In this document: positions 28,654 to 36,878 of the stretch, piece by piece
How positions within the stretch are numbered: position 1 is the first letter of the stretch
Layout of the letters: each line of letters opens with the position of its first letter
Assembly: GCF_900100365.1 (NCBI RefSeq)
Contig: NZ_FNKU01000002.1
Span: forward strand, 62,001-126,000
Length of the DNA: 64,000 bases
Direction: 5' to 3'
Source of the DNA: Pseudomonas cannabina
GTDB lineage: Bacteria > Pseudomonadota > Gammaproteobacteria > Pseudomonadales > Pseudomonadaceae
The notes under the pieces: generated by a model
Told to the model about the DNA's origin: nothing
The model's database searches: none
The model's input: only the letters and a program-made list of their open reading frames with translations
Translations under genes and position numbers: made by a program

Positions 28654-29556
28654 TCATGCCACCTGGGCAGACTCGGTGAGTTGCTGATAATAGATTGCTT
28701 CTGCCTCGACCGGTGGAATATGACCGATTGGCTCCAGCAGGCGGCGGTGATTGAACCAGTCCACCCATTTTAGCGTTTCCAGCTCCACCGCCCCCCGTGT
28801 GGGCCAAGAACGTCGATGAATCACTTCAGCCTTGTAAAGACCATTGATGGTCTCAGCCAAGGCATTGTCGTAAGAGTCACCGACACTCCCGACCGATGGC
28901 TCAATACCGGCTTCGACAAGACGCTCGGTATAGCGAATGGACACGTACTGCACGCCACGGTCACTGTGGTGAATGAGTCCACCCTGCTTGACTGGGCGAC
29001 GGGCGTAAAGGGCTTGCTCCAGTGCATCGAGTACAAAATCGGTACGCGCTGAACTGGACACCTTCCAACCGACGATGAATCGGGCAAAGACATCAACGAT
29101 GAAGGCCACGTAAACAAAACCCTGCCAGGTACTGACGTAGGTAAAGTCCGATACCCACAGGGCGTTCGGGCACTCAGCCACAAACTGACGGTTGACATGA
29201 TCCTGCGGGCACGGCCTGGCTTGGTCGCTGACCGTCGTCTTGACGGGCTTGCCGCGTACCACGCCTTGCAGGCCCAGCTCTCCCATCAGACGTTGCACCG
29301 TACAGCGGGCGACTTGCAGTCCTTCACGCAGCAACTGTCGCCAGACCTTGCGCACGCCATATACCTGGAAGTGCTCATCCCAGACTCGCTGGATGTGCTC
29401 ACCCAGTTTCTGGTCACGTTGCGCACGCGCTGACTGCTGGCTGGGGTCAGCCTGCTGAGCAGCGTACCGGTAGTACGTCGACGGGGCGATTGGCAACACC
29501 TTGCAAATCGGCTCGACCCCGTAGGACTGGCGGTTTTCATCAATAAACGTCTTCAT
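28654..29556 (-). CDS. IS3-family transposase OrfB
   Basis: A 300-residue integrase-core protein: N-terminal HTH_21-like part (QSYGVEPICKVLPIAPSTYY), then the DDE catalytic blocks WVSDFTYVSTWQGFVYVAF, GLIHHSDRGVQYVS and GDSYDNALAETINGLYKAE. It is intact. In this family OrfB is normally made as an OrfAB fusion by frameshifting. With orfA truncated, the element is unlikely to move by itself. Confidence 0.9.
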   Translation of the reverse strand: MKTFIDENRQSYGVEPICKVLPIAPSTYYRYAAQQADPSQQSARAQRDQKLGEHIQRVWDEHFQVYGVRKVWRQLLREGLQVARCTVQRLMGELGLQGVVRGKPVKTTVSDQARPCPQDHVNRQFVAECPNALWVSDFTYVSTWQGFVYVAFIVDVFARFIVGWKVSSSARTDFVLDALEQALYARRPVKQGGLIHHSDRGVQYVSIRYTERLVEAGIEPSVGSVGDSYDNALAETINGLYKAEVIHRRSWPTRGAVELETLKWVDWFNHRRLLEPIGHIPPVEAEAIYYQQLTESAQVA

Positions 29557-29635
29557 CGTTTGAATGGGCGGTCGAGCTCCGCCTGGGCAAAATAGGCTGA
29601 GGCCTTACGCAAGATCTCGTTAGCTTGACGCAACT
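29553..29635 (-). pseudogene. IS3 OrfA, C-terminal remnant
   Basis: The last 26 or so codons of orfA ([19 protein letters not shown] and stop), whose TGA overlaps the orfB start as in the complete copy at 55829-56152. The rest was removed at the Tn3 boundary. Confidence 0.85.
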
Positions 29636-29668
29636 GGGGTCGGTTCAGGCTGGGGGCGAAATGACACG

Positions 29669-30274
29669 CTAAGCCGTTTCGCGATGCCTGCGGACAATTT
29701 CAGTGACGGTGTTCTTGCTAATACCAAGATCTCGGGCAATCCATCTGTAACTGCGACCTGCTTCAATCGCTTCGATGACTTTGGGGTAAAGTTTGTCGGA
29801 TTTCGGGCGCACGCCTACTTGCCGCCCGAGCTTACGCCCTCGGGCACGAGAAGCGGCGAGGCCTGACTTGACTCGTTCACTGATGAGATCGCGCTCGAAC
29901 TCCGCGATGCCGGATAGAAACGTCGCCAGCATACGACCATGCGGTGACGACAGGTCGAACGCCATACCATTCATAGCAATGACAGACACCTTCCAGCCTT
30001 CCAGTTCTCGTAGCGTGTTGAGAAGATCGATCGTTGATCGGCCCCATCGAGACAATTCCGTCACCAGGATGACTTCGAGATGTCTCGACTGGGCCAGCGC
30101 CATGATCTTACGTCGCTCAGAACGGTCAAGCTTCGCACCTGATCCAGTTTCCTTAAAAATTGCGGTGACCTCAAAACCTGCACGATGGGCAAACGCTGTG
30201 AGGTCACGCTCCTGCCGTTCGCATGATTGGTCAGCCGTCGAAACACGGCAATAAATAGCGGCTCGTTGTCCCAA
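29669..30274 (-). CDS. tnpR: Tn3-family serine resolvase TnpR
   Basis: A 201-residue small serine recombinase. The catalytic serine is in YCRVSTADQ (about residue 12), followed by LSRWGRSTIDLLNTL and AEFERDLISERVKSGLAASR, and a C-terminal Hin-type helix-turn-helix (SYRWIARDLGISKNTVTEIV). It would resolve cointegrates at the res site between it and tnpA. The gene is complete and may still act although the transposase is broken. Confidence 0.9.
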   Translation of the reverse strand: MGQRAAIYCRVSTADQSCERQERDLTAFAHRAGFEVTAIFKETGSGAKLDRSERRKIMALAQSRHLEVILVTELSRWGRSTIDLLNTLRELEGWKVSVIAMNGMAFDLSSPHGRMLATFLSGIAEFERDLISERVKSGLAASRARGRKLGRQVGVRPKSDKLYPKVIEAIEAGRSYRWIARDLGISKNTVTEIVRRHRETA

Positions 30275-30367
30275 TTGAACCCTCGTCGTTTTATGGGGCG
30301 GGAAGCCTTGATTTGCATGGGCTGAGTTTTGTACAAAACAGACTATGCTTCAACAGGGACAGTAGTG
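30275..30367. promoter_or_regulatory. Probable res site and divergent tnpR/tnpA promoters
   Basis: A 93-bp gap between divergent resolvase and transposase genes, with the dyad TTTTGTACAAAA near 30333 and an AT-rich stretch. In Tn3 elements this gap holds the res crossover site and both promoters. The location is by analogy; subsites were not mapped. Confidence 0.5.
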
Positions 30368-31310
30368 ATGCCGAGACGACACATTCTCACCGAGCGACAG
30401 CGCTCGGCACTGTTTGATCTGCCCACCGATGAGTTATCGCTGCTTCGGCATTACACACTGGGCGATGACGATCTTGCACATATTCAAGAACGCCGCAGAC
30501 CCGAGAACAGGTTGGGGTACGCGTTGCAGCTTTGCGCGTTGCGATATCCAGGGAGCACGCTAGCTCCGAGCGAAGTGATTCCGTATGAGATCTTGTCGTT
30601 TATCGGGGCTCAGCTTGGAGTCTCGGCCAATGCACTTCTCACCTATGCCGCCCGACGACAGACTCGCCATGAGCATATGGCGGCGTTGCGCGAGAACTAT
30701 GGGTACAAAACCTTCGCTGGTCGCGGTGCTCGTGATCTGCGCGACTGGCTTTTCGATCAGGCTGAGGAGGCCCGTTCGAACGAAGATCTTGCTCAGCGTC
30801 TCGTCTTGCGTTGCCGTGAAAATCTGATGATTTTGCCAGCGATATCTACTATCGAACGACTATGCGCAGACGCGCTGGTCGCCGCGGAACGACGGATAGA
30901 TACACGAATTGCGCAAAGGCTCTATAGCGCTGTGCGCGAACGGCTTGATGGCCTGCTGACCGAGTTGCTCGATGCCAATATCAGCCGTTTCATCTGGCTT
31001 CGCCAGTTCGAGGTCGGCAACAACTCTGCTGCTGCAAACCGGCTGCTCGACAAGCTGGAGTTCTTGCGTAGCCTGAGTCTCGATCCGCAGGTACTTGCCG
31101 GTGTCCCACCGCACCGTGTCGCTCGTTTGCGCCGGCAGGGCGAGCGCTACTTTACCGATGGTTTGCAGGACATCAGTTCGGATCGGCGCTGGGCAATCAT
31201 TGCTGTCTGCTCTGTGGAATGGGAGGCTGCGATCGCTGATACTGTGATCGAGACTCATGACCGAATCGTGGGGAAAACCTGGCGCGAGGCGAAACGGCTA
31301 AATGATGAAC
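30368..31310 (+). pseudogene. tnpA: Tn3-family transposase TnpA, N-terminal third
   Basis: From ATG 30368 (MPRRHILTERQRSALFDL) it shows the N-terminal DNA-binding region typical of Tn3 transposases (about 315 of roughly 1,000 residues). It then runs into IS801 at 31311 and stops at 31375 within that element. The DDE catalytic part is absent. Confidence 0.88.
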
Positions 31311-32821
31311 AGGGCAGCCTGCGGCTGCAAATCGCCCGTTCTTGCGATCGCGTAGCAGCAGAAACATCGATTTGAGCTTTGTCATGAGGCCCATTATTGA
31401 TCATCATGAAGCCTGCTTACCCACCGCCGCTGCTTCAGATGAGTCCAGCCTACACACCTCGACCGCTCAAAAACCTCTTCACCGCTAACCAGTGCTGGGC
31501 ACACCTCATCGAGGAGGGCGGCTTGCGCGACATCGAAGTCGAGTCCGTCACCAAAATGCTGGCCTGCGGCACCTCGATCCTGGGCGTCAAACACTACACC
31601 TGCGGCAACGACAGCTGCCCGCACGTCAAATACCTCTGCAACACCTGCAGTTGCCGCGCCTGTCCATCCTGCGGCAAAAAGGCTACCGATCAGTGGATCG
31701 CCAATCAACAGCACCGCTTACCCGAGTGTACCTGGCAACACCTGGTGTTCACATTGCCTGACACCCTGTGGCCGCTGTTCTTTCATAACCGTCACTGGCT
31801 CGATGCCTTGTGCCGCCTGGCCGTCGACAACCTGCTCTATGCGGGCCGACGCCGGGGCGTGGAGGTGGGTGTTTTCTGCGCCATCCACACCTACGGCCGG
31901 CGACTTAACTGGCACCCACACATCCATGTCTCGGTCACCTTGGGTGGGATCGATGACGCAGGTGTCTGGAAAGATCTGTCGTTTCATCCATCAGCCTTGC
32001 GTCGGCGCTGGATGTGGAATGTACGCCAGTACCTGCTCAGTCAGTGGGAGCACACCACCGTCCCCCCTGAAAACGCTCATCTGCAGAGCGAAAATGACTG
32101 GCGTCACCTTGTGCTCAACGCCGGTGGTCAGCACTGGCACATCCACTTGTCGAAGAAGACGAAAAACGGCAAAAAGACCGTCAATTACCTGGGCCGCTAC
32201 CTGAAAAAACCGCCCATCTCGGGCAGCCGATTGGCCCATTACACCAACAGCGCAACCTTGAGTTTTACCTACCTGGATCACCGCACCAAGACCTATCAGC
32301 AGGAAACGCTGAGCCAGACCGACATGCTGCGCCGGGTGGTGCAGCACATCCCGGAGAAGCACTTTCGGATGATCCGGTATTTTGGATTTCTGGCCAACCG
32401 CGTCTGTGGCCGACAGCTACCCCGGGTGTATGAGGCGCTACGCATGGAAAGGCGTGGCAAAGCGCAAAAACTGTATTTTGCGCAGATGAGCAAAGCGTTC
32501 TTGCATCGGGATCCGTTCAGCTGCGTGCTGTGCGGAGCACGGATGGTTTATACCGCAGCCATCGCCGGCCTGACCGTGCAGGGCTTGATCAACAACGCTC
32601 AAAGCATCGCGCAATTGAGGTACGTGCCGGCCTGATACGGGAGAGGTGCGTCCAAAATCTGGAAAAGGTACAGAAAAGTCGCTTTCAATCCATTTTTCGG
32701 CGTGGGTGATGGGTGAAAAAAGCTTTTTGCCGACATCGACGCCACGTTGGCATCACGCCGAGGCGAGGGGACCTTTTTCGGCGGATTACCTTGTATAGGA
32801 ATTATTGAAATTCCTATACAT
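31311..32821 (+). mobile_element. IS801 (IS91 family)
   Basis: 1,511 bp, in line with the 1.5 kb recalled for IS801. It starts AGGGCAGCCTGCGGCTGCAA after GAAC (31307-31310). It ends in a hairpin (GTATAGGAAT...ATTCCTATAC, the replication-origin end) followed by GAAC (32822-32825), the known IS801/IS91-type target. It interrupts the Tn3 transposase, and its origin end abuts the next IS801-like element. Confidence 0.87.
31406..32635 (+). CDS. IS801 HUH/Y2-type transposase
   Basis: 409 residues from ATG 31406. An N-terminal zinc-binding block (CGNDSCPHVKYLCNTC, then CRACPSCGKK) precedes the HUH motif NWHPHIHVSVTLGG (two metal-binding His) and the paired-tyrosine segment NYLGRYLKKPPISGSR. These are hallmarks of IS91-family rolling-circle transposases. 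About 80-85 per cent of residues appear shared with the four copies downstream. It is intact and probably active. Confidence 0.9.
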   Translation: MKPAYPPPLLQMSPAYTPRPLKNLFTANQCWAHLIEEGGLRDIEVESVTKMLACGTSILGVKHYTCGNDSCPHVKYLCNTCSCRACPSCGKKATDQWIANQQHRLPECTWQHLVFTLPDTLWPLFFHNRHWLDALCRLAVDNLLYAGRRRGVEVGVFCAIHTYGRRLNWHPHIHVSVTLGGIDDAGVWKDLSFHPSALRRRWMWNVRQYLLSQWEHTTVPPENAHLQSENDWRHLVLNAGGQHWHIHLSKKTKNGKKTVNYLGRYLKKPPISGSRLAHYTNSATLSFTYLDHRTKTYQQETLSQTDMLRRVVQHIPEKHFRMIRYFGFLANRVCGRQLPRVYEALRMERRGKAQKLYFAQMSKAFLHRDPFSCVLCGARMVYTAAIAGLTVQGLINNAQSIAQLRYVPA

Positions 32822-32914
32822 GAACTGGGCAGCCTGCGGCTGCAAATTGTGGGATTTTGAAATCGGTTATCATAGCCGAAATCGAGTCGATCCCTCCTCA
32901 GCACAGGCTTACAC

Positions 32915-33196
32915 ATGGCGTCAGAGACCAAAAAACGTAAACGGGCGAGCCGGGCAAAAGCCAAGGCAAAGCAGACCCGTCTCCAACGCGCCGGGCATAC
33001 CACCTTCGTTCCCGATACCGACTTTTTCTTCGATATCGATCCTTTGGGTGATGTCGATCTTTGTAGTTGCTGCCAGACAACGTATCTGAACGACATGTTT
33101 CCCGACGCTTCTTGCGTAAGCGTTTCGATGAGAGAAGGGCCAGGCGGATTCGCCATCACCGCCGTCATTCACCACGATGAGGAGCCGCCCTGCTGA
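32915..33196 (+). CDS. Unknown 93-residue passenger protein of the IS801-like element
   Basis: I do not recognise this protein. It begins with a very basic stretch (KKRKRASRAKAKAKQTRLQ, residues 5-23) that could contact nucleic acid. An acidic hydrophobic segment follows (FFFDIDPLGDVDL), then the Cys pair CSCC and an isolated C-terminal Cys. Its stop lies 20 bases inside the transposase frame, so the two are probably translated together. The same gene, apparently unchanged, sits upstream of the transposase in all four long copies and is missing from the 1.5-kb IS801 at 31311. IS91 itself has a small overlapping upstream ORF (orf121) that modulates transposition; a similar role is possible but not shown. 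Confidence 0.68.
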   Translation: MASETKKRKRASRAKAKAKQTRLQRAGHTTFVPDTDFFFDIDPLGDVDLCSCCQTTYLNDMFPDASCVSVSMREGPGGFAITAVIHHDEEPPC

Positions 33197-34406
33197 CGTG
33201 GCCTCTGCACCGCCTGCTTACAAACCTCGACCGCTCAAAAACCTCTTCACGGCCAACGGCTGCTGGGCAGATTTGCTGGAGGCCGGCGGTCTGCGCCAAA
33301 TCGAAGTGGAGTCGATCAGCAAAATGCTCGCCTGCGGCACCTCGATACTGGGCGTCAAACACTACACCTGCGGCAACGACAGCTGCCCGCACGTCAAATA
33401 CCTGTGCAACACCTGCCATTGCCGGGCCTGTCCTTCCTGCGGCAAAAAGGCCACCGACCAGTGGATCGCCGTGCAAAACAACCGTCTGCCCGACTGCCCC
33501 TGGCAGCATCTGGTGTTCACGCTGCCCGACACGCTGTGGTCCCTGTTCTTCTACAACCGCTGGCTGCTTGATGCGCTGTTTCGTCTGGCGGCCGATAACC
33601 TGATCTACACCGCCAAGCGGCGCGGTTTGCGCGTCGGGATTTTCGGGGCGCTGCACACCTATGGACGGCGGCTCAACTGGCATCCCCACGTCCACCTGTC
33701 GGTGACCGCGGGCGGCCTGGATGAGCAGGGCGTCTGGAAAAATCTGTCGTTCCACAAAGAGGCCCTGCGGCGGCGCTGGATGTGGCTGGTGCGCGATTAC
33801 CTGCTGGGACAGCCGCTTTCGCAACTGACGATGCCGCCGCCGCTGGCCCACATCCACTGTGAAAGCGACTGGCACCGTCTGATACTGACCGCTGGCGGCC
33901 AGCACTGGCACATCCACTTGTCGAAGAAGACGGAAAACGGCCGAAAGACCGTCAATTACCTGGGCCGCTACCTGAAAAAACCGCCGATCTCGGGCAGTCG
34001 TCTGGCGCATTACACCAACGGGGCCACGTTGAGCTTCACCTACCTGGATCACCGCACACAGACCTATCAGCAGGAAACGCTGAGCCAGGCCGACATGCTG
34101 CGCCGGGTGGTGCAGCACATCCCGGAAAAGCATTTCCGGATGATCCGGTATTTTGGTTTTCTGGCCAATCGGGTGTGTGGGAAATACCTGCCGAAGGTGT
34201 ATGAAGCATTGAAGATGGCGACGCCAGGACCGACACCGAAGCTGTATTTTGTGCAGATGGCCAAAGCCTTTCTAAACGTCGATCCGTTCCGTTGCGTGCT
34301 GTGTGGCGCGCGGATGGTATACACGGCGGCAATCAGCGGGCTGACGGTACAGGGACTGGTCCTCAACGCTCAGGCGATCGCGCAGATGAGGTACGTGAAG
34401 CCCTGA
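33177..34406 (+). CDS. IS801-like HUH transposase, copy 1
   Basis: 409 residues with the same architecture as IS801: zinc block CGNDSCPHVKYLCNTC, HUH motif NWHPHVHLSVTAGG and tyrosines in NYLGRYLKKPPIS. It starts inside the 93-residue passenger gene. It is apparently identical to the copies at 38046 and 57705, which implies recent amplification. Confidence 0.9.
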   Translation: MRSRPADVASAPPAYKPRPLKNLFTANGCWADLLEAGGLRQIEVESISKMLACGTSILGVKHYTCGNDSCPHVKYLCNTCHCRACPSCGKKATDQWIAVQNNRLPDCPWQHLVFTLPDTLWSLFFYNRWLLDALFRLAADNLIYTAKRRGLRVGIFGALHTYGRRLNWHPHVHLSVTAGGLDEQGVWKNLSFHKEALRRRWMWLVRDYLLGQPLSQLTMPPPLAHIHCESDWHRLILTAGGQHWHIHLSKKTENGRKTVNYLGRYLKKPPISGSRLAHYTNGATLSFTYLDHRTQTYQQETLSQADMLRRVVQHIPEKHFRMIRYFGFLANRVCGKYLPKVYEALKMATPGPTPKLYFVQMAKAFLNVDPFRCVLCGARMVYTAAISGLTVQGLVLNAQAIAQMRYVKP

Positions 34407-34586
34407 CAGGGGGAAGGTGCGTCCGCACCTAGGCTTCGCGGTGAAATAACCTGCATTAACGCTGATTTATAGGGATTTTCACTGCATAAGTAACGCATCA
34501 GCGTCTTCCTACACATCGCTATGAAGGCATGACGCCTCCTTCCAAGCGTCAGCTTGATGCATAGGCATTTTGAAATTCCTATGCAT

Positions 34587-34840
34587 GGACATGGTAGGCC
34601 TATATGGGCCTAAAATCAAGATAATTATTAATTAACAATTAGCATTTATTAAAAATAAAGACTATTCAGCTTTGGGATTTAGGAACAACGGAACAGAAAC
34701 CAACGTAATACCGGCCTCAAACGTTCGTATGGCTCAATAGGGTGGTTCTTTTCAAGTGGTTTTATAGGCTTGCGCTTGTACCAATTGCGCCATAGCTGAC
34801 AAGCAATGGCTCAATTGGGTATACCAAAATGGGCCATATA
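34587..34840. promoter_or_regulatory. AT-rich spacer with dyad, probable recombinase site
   Basis: About 250 bp without a gene. An imperfect dyad at 34780-34820 (ACCAATTGCGCCATAGC against GCAATGGCTCAATTGGGT) lies just before the serine recombinase gene and resembles a res-type crossover site. Palindromes GGCCTATATGGGCC (near 34606) and ATGGGCCAT (near 34829) are also present. It may serve as both recombination site and promoter. Confidence 0.5.
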
Positions 34841-35473
34841 ATGACGACTCTCAATGTTGCGCGGGTGTACCTGCGTGTCAGTACCGAAGACCAGGACTTG
34901 CAGCGCCAAGAAGCGATCATTGGCAATGCGCGAGCATCGGGCTACTACGTGGCTGCGGTCTATCGCGAAAAAGCATCGGGCGCTCGATCCGACCGTCCCG
35001 AGCTGTTGCGCATGATCGAGGACCTGCAACCAGGTGAAGTCGTCATCGCTGAGAAGATCGACCGAATCAGCCGTCTTCCCTTGGTCGAAGCAGAAAGGCT
35101 TGTGGACGCGATCAAGGCTAAGGGCGCACGCTTGGCGGTGCCCGGCATCGTCGATTTATCGGAATTGGCCGAGGCATCCGGTGGCGTCGCCAAGGTGGTG
35201 TTGCAAGGCGTACAAGACATGCTGTTGCGTGTGGCACTGCAAATAGCGCGTGACGACTTCGAAGACCGTCGAGAGCGACAGCGGCAAGGCATCGACTTGG
35301 CCAAGAGCGCTGGTCTATATAGAGGACGCAAGCCGAATGCTAAAGTGCATGAACAGATCATTGCCCTTAAAGGCGGCGGGTGTAGCATTGCAGAGACTGC
35401 GCGGCTGGCGGGCGTCAGTGTCAGCCAGGTGAAGCGTGTATGGGCACATCACCTGGCTAAACCGGGGGCCTAA
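34841..35473 (+). CDS. Serine recombinase of the resolvase/invertase family
   Basis: A 210-residue protein with catalytic Ser in VYLRVSTEDQDLQRQ (about residue 12), then EKASGARSDRPELLRMIEDL, IAEKIDRISRLPL, the E-helix region QIARDDFEDRRERQRQGI, and a C-terminal helix-turn-helix (SIAETARLAGVSVSQVKRVW). ATG 34841 was chosen over an in-frame ATG 12 bases upstream. Such enzymes resolve plasmid multimers or invert and excise DNA. A dyad just upstream is a candidate site. Confidence 0.85.
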   Translation: MTTLNVARVYLRVSTEDQDLQRQEAIIGNARASGYYVAAVYREKASGARSDRPELLRMIEDLQPGEVVIAEKIDRISRLPLVEAERLVDAIKAKGARLAVPGIVDLSELAEASGGVAKVVLQGVQDMLLRVALQIARDDFEDRRERQRQGIDLAKSAGLYRGRKPNAKVHEQIIALKGGGCSIAETARLAGVSVSQVKRVWAHHLAKPGA

Positions 35474-35548
35474 GCCGGACCACCGAAAATTCCGTCAACC
35501 TAGTTAACCAACTGTTTCCTGGAGAAGATGCCAGAGGCAGAGTACGAT

Positions 35549-35776
35549 TCACTCCTCAGACCAGCGGGATGCACGTCCGCCGAGGCGTCGCGCTAATCGC
35601 TGGATATCGTCGATACCGGCAGAGCGCAATGAAGGTTGGCGTTTACTGACTGCTAAGGCGGCATCGCAAGCGGTATTCCATGCTTTTCCACGCTGGTAAC
35701 GCAATGCGCGCAGCGCTTCGATCAGCAACTCCCGCTCGTCATCGCTTAAACCTTCGACCGACGGCAGCTTGGCCAT
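35549..35776 (-). CDS. Hypothetical protein
   Basis: A 75-residue basic protein (MAKLPSVEGLSDDERELLIE...) with two predicted helices and an arginine-rich C-terminus (LARRLGGRASRWSEE). Not recognised. It follows the next upstream gene by two bases in the same orientation, so the two form an operon. Confidence 0.6.
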   Translation of the reverse strand: MAKLPSVEGLSDDERELLIEALRALRYQRGKAWNTACDAALAVSKRQPSLRSAGIDDIQRLARRLGGRASRWSEE

Positions 35777-35778
35777 GA

Positions 35779-36141
35779 TCAGGACTCACTCACGTCGCCA
35801 TCTTCATAGGACAGGCTTTCCGGATACAGCGCTGTTAACTTAGAGAGTGTTTCCTGCACCTGTTCCAGCGAGGTCATCAGGCCGAGCACCTGATCTTCCA
35901 GATCGATGGCGAACTCAAACAGTCCGGCTACTTGGCTGCGCGATCCGTCGTTGAACACTGCCATCGCCAGTTGATGCAGTAGCAACAGGTCAGTACGCAG
36001 TTGCGGCGGCCCACCACCCTCTCTGTCGTTCAAGTCTTCGCGCAGCACGTCTACGGCATCGACTGCACGCAGCAGCGCGGTGGTATCGAAATTCTCGGGA
36101 ACGAGTTCGTCCCATTCTTCATCGGTGCTGCTGATTAGCAT
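35779..36141 (-). CDS. Hypothetical acidic protein
   Basis: A 120-residue strongly acidic, helical, leucine-rich protein (SSTDEEWDELVPENFD at the start, SLSYEDGDVSES at the end). Not recognised. Its charge is opposite to that of the small basic protein encoded next, hinting that the two could bind each other. It lies 30 bp downstream of a toxin-antitoxin pair on the same strand. Confidence 0.6.
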   Translation of the reverse strand: MLISSTDEEWDELVPENFDTTALLRAVDAVDVLREDLNDREGGGPPQLRTDLLLLHQLAMAVFNDGSRSQVAGLFEFAIDLEDQVLGLMTSLEQVQETLSKLTALYPESLSYEDGDVSES

Positions 36142-36171
36142 GCTAGTCCTTGTTCTGGGCAGGACTGGTGC

Positions 36172-36453
36172 TTACAAGCCAAGCTCGCTATGCGATCCGA
36201 GACGTACGAGTTGCAACACGGCGTCATCTGGCTTGCGATAAATCAACACCAGGTCGGGCTTGATGTGGCAGTCCCGGTGATCTTTCCAGTCACCGGTGAG
36301 CGCGTGATCGCGGTGCTTATCGGCCAGTACCTGGTCGTTCGCCAGGGCTGTGACGACAGCAACAAAATCGCTCGCCAGTGTTTGGCGGTGCGGACCTTTG
36401 GCTTCGCGCTTGTAGTCGCGCTTGAACCTACTGGTTTGTTCAATCGTTCGCAT
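36172..36453 (-). CDS. YafQ/RelE-type toxin
   Basis: A 93-residue protein matching the YafQ branch of RelE toxins: SRFKRDYKREAKGPHR at the N-terminus, HALTGDWKDHRDCHIKPDLV and VLIYRKPDDAVLQLVRLGSH with the C-terminal histidine expected of these mRNA-cleaving endoribonucleases. It overlaps the antitoxin gene by 14 bp, the usual order for dinJ-yafQ pairs. It probably acts in plasmid maintenance. Confidence 0.85.
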   Translation of the reverse strand: MRTIEQTSRFKRDYKREAKGPHRQTLASDFVAVVTALANDQVLADKHRDHALTGDWKDHRDCHIKPDLVLIYRKPDDAVLQLVRLGSHSELGL

Positions 36454-36703
36454 TCAGGTCCGCCATCAAGTCCTCGACGGTAGCGAACGATTTCAAACCG
36501 CCACGGCGCGCTTCCTTCATTGCCTCAATCGTGGTGGTGTTCGGTACCAACGGCTCGAAGGGCAAGGCTTTCTCCCGGGCAACTCGGGTCAACATTATAC
36601 GGAAGGCGTCGGATACGGTTAGTCCCATCGCTGCGAGCACGACGGTGGCCTCTTCCTTTATATGCTCGTCAATGCGGGCACGAACAACTGCGTTTGCAGA
36701 CAT
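36440..36703 (-). CDS. DinJ/RelB-type antitoxin
   Basis: An 87-residue ribbon-helix-helix antitoxin: ANAVVRARIDEHIKEEATVV, then MGLTVSDAFRIMLTRVAREK, and a flexible acidic C-terminus (LMADLNAND) that would wrap the toxin. ATG 36703 was preferred (GAGGATCAA upstream). It probably represses its own promoter, located in the 70 bp upstream. Confidence 0.85.
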   Translation of the reverse strand: MSANAVVRARIDEHIKEEATVVLAAMGLTVSDAFRIMLTRVAREKALPFEPLVPNTTTIEAMKEARRGGLKSFATVEDLMADLNAND

Positions 36704-36807
36704 GATTTGATCCTCTAAATTGGTGGGCCACATTGTAGCTCAGTGGTGACATTTTCCAACAGAATTTTCGGAGATTCCGGCGTACAACTCCATTTTGACG
36801 CGCCCAC

Positions 36808-36836
36808 GGAACCTAATCCGGCCCAAAGACCACTCA
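36808..36836 (+). promoter_or_regulatory. hrp box (HrpL promoter) of avrPto
   Basis: GGAACC-N16-CCACTCA, a perfect match to the HrpL sigma-factor consensus. It lies 42 bp before the avrPto start. Confidence 0.93.
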
Positions 36837-36878
36837 AAATTCGTCGCAAATCACTTAAACTGACGAGGTTTTATTCAA

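Larger units (their letters stand above)
28615..29635 (-). mobile_element. IS3-family element (IS51-like), 5' end lost
   Basis: The 3' terminal repeat TGAACCGCCCCGGGTTTCTC is at 28615. The second copy at 55597-56202 retains the opposite end. This copy keeps all of orfB but only the end of orfA, cut at 29636 by a Tn3-type terminal repeat. Confidence 0.88.
29636..31310. mobile_element. Tn3-family transposon remnant
   Basis: It begins with a GGGGTCGGTTCAGGCTGGGG-type terminal repeat inside the IS3 orfA and contains a resolvase, an inter-gene res region and the first third of a Tn3 transposase. IS801 cuts it at 31310, adjacent to GAAC. The other end is not in the window, so the transposon is not autonomous. 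Confidence 0.85.
32826..34586 (+). mobile_element. IS801-like element with passenger gene, copy 1
   Basis: 1,761 bp, 250 bp longer than IS801. It begins TGGGCAGCCTGCGGCTGCAA after GAAC and ends in the hairpin GCATAGGCATTTTGAAATTC... before GGAC (34587-34590; GAAC in other copies). Extra sequence between the left end and the transposase encodes a 93-residue protein. Full-length copies of the same length are at 37695-39455 and 57354-59114; a truncated one is at 54235-55072. Confidence 0.87.

Noticed and set aside
33165..34133. 322-residue reverse frame repeated opposite every IS801-like transposase
   Set aside because: It recurs only because the element recurs; the forward strand holds the HUH and zinc motifs.
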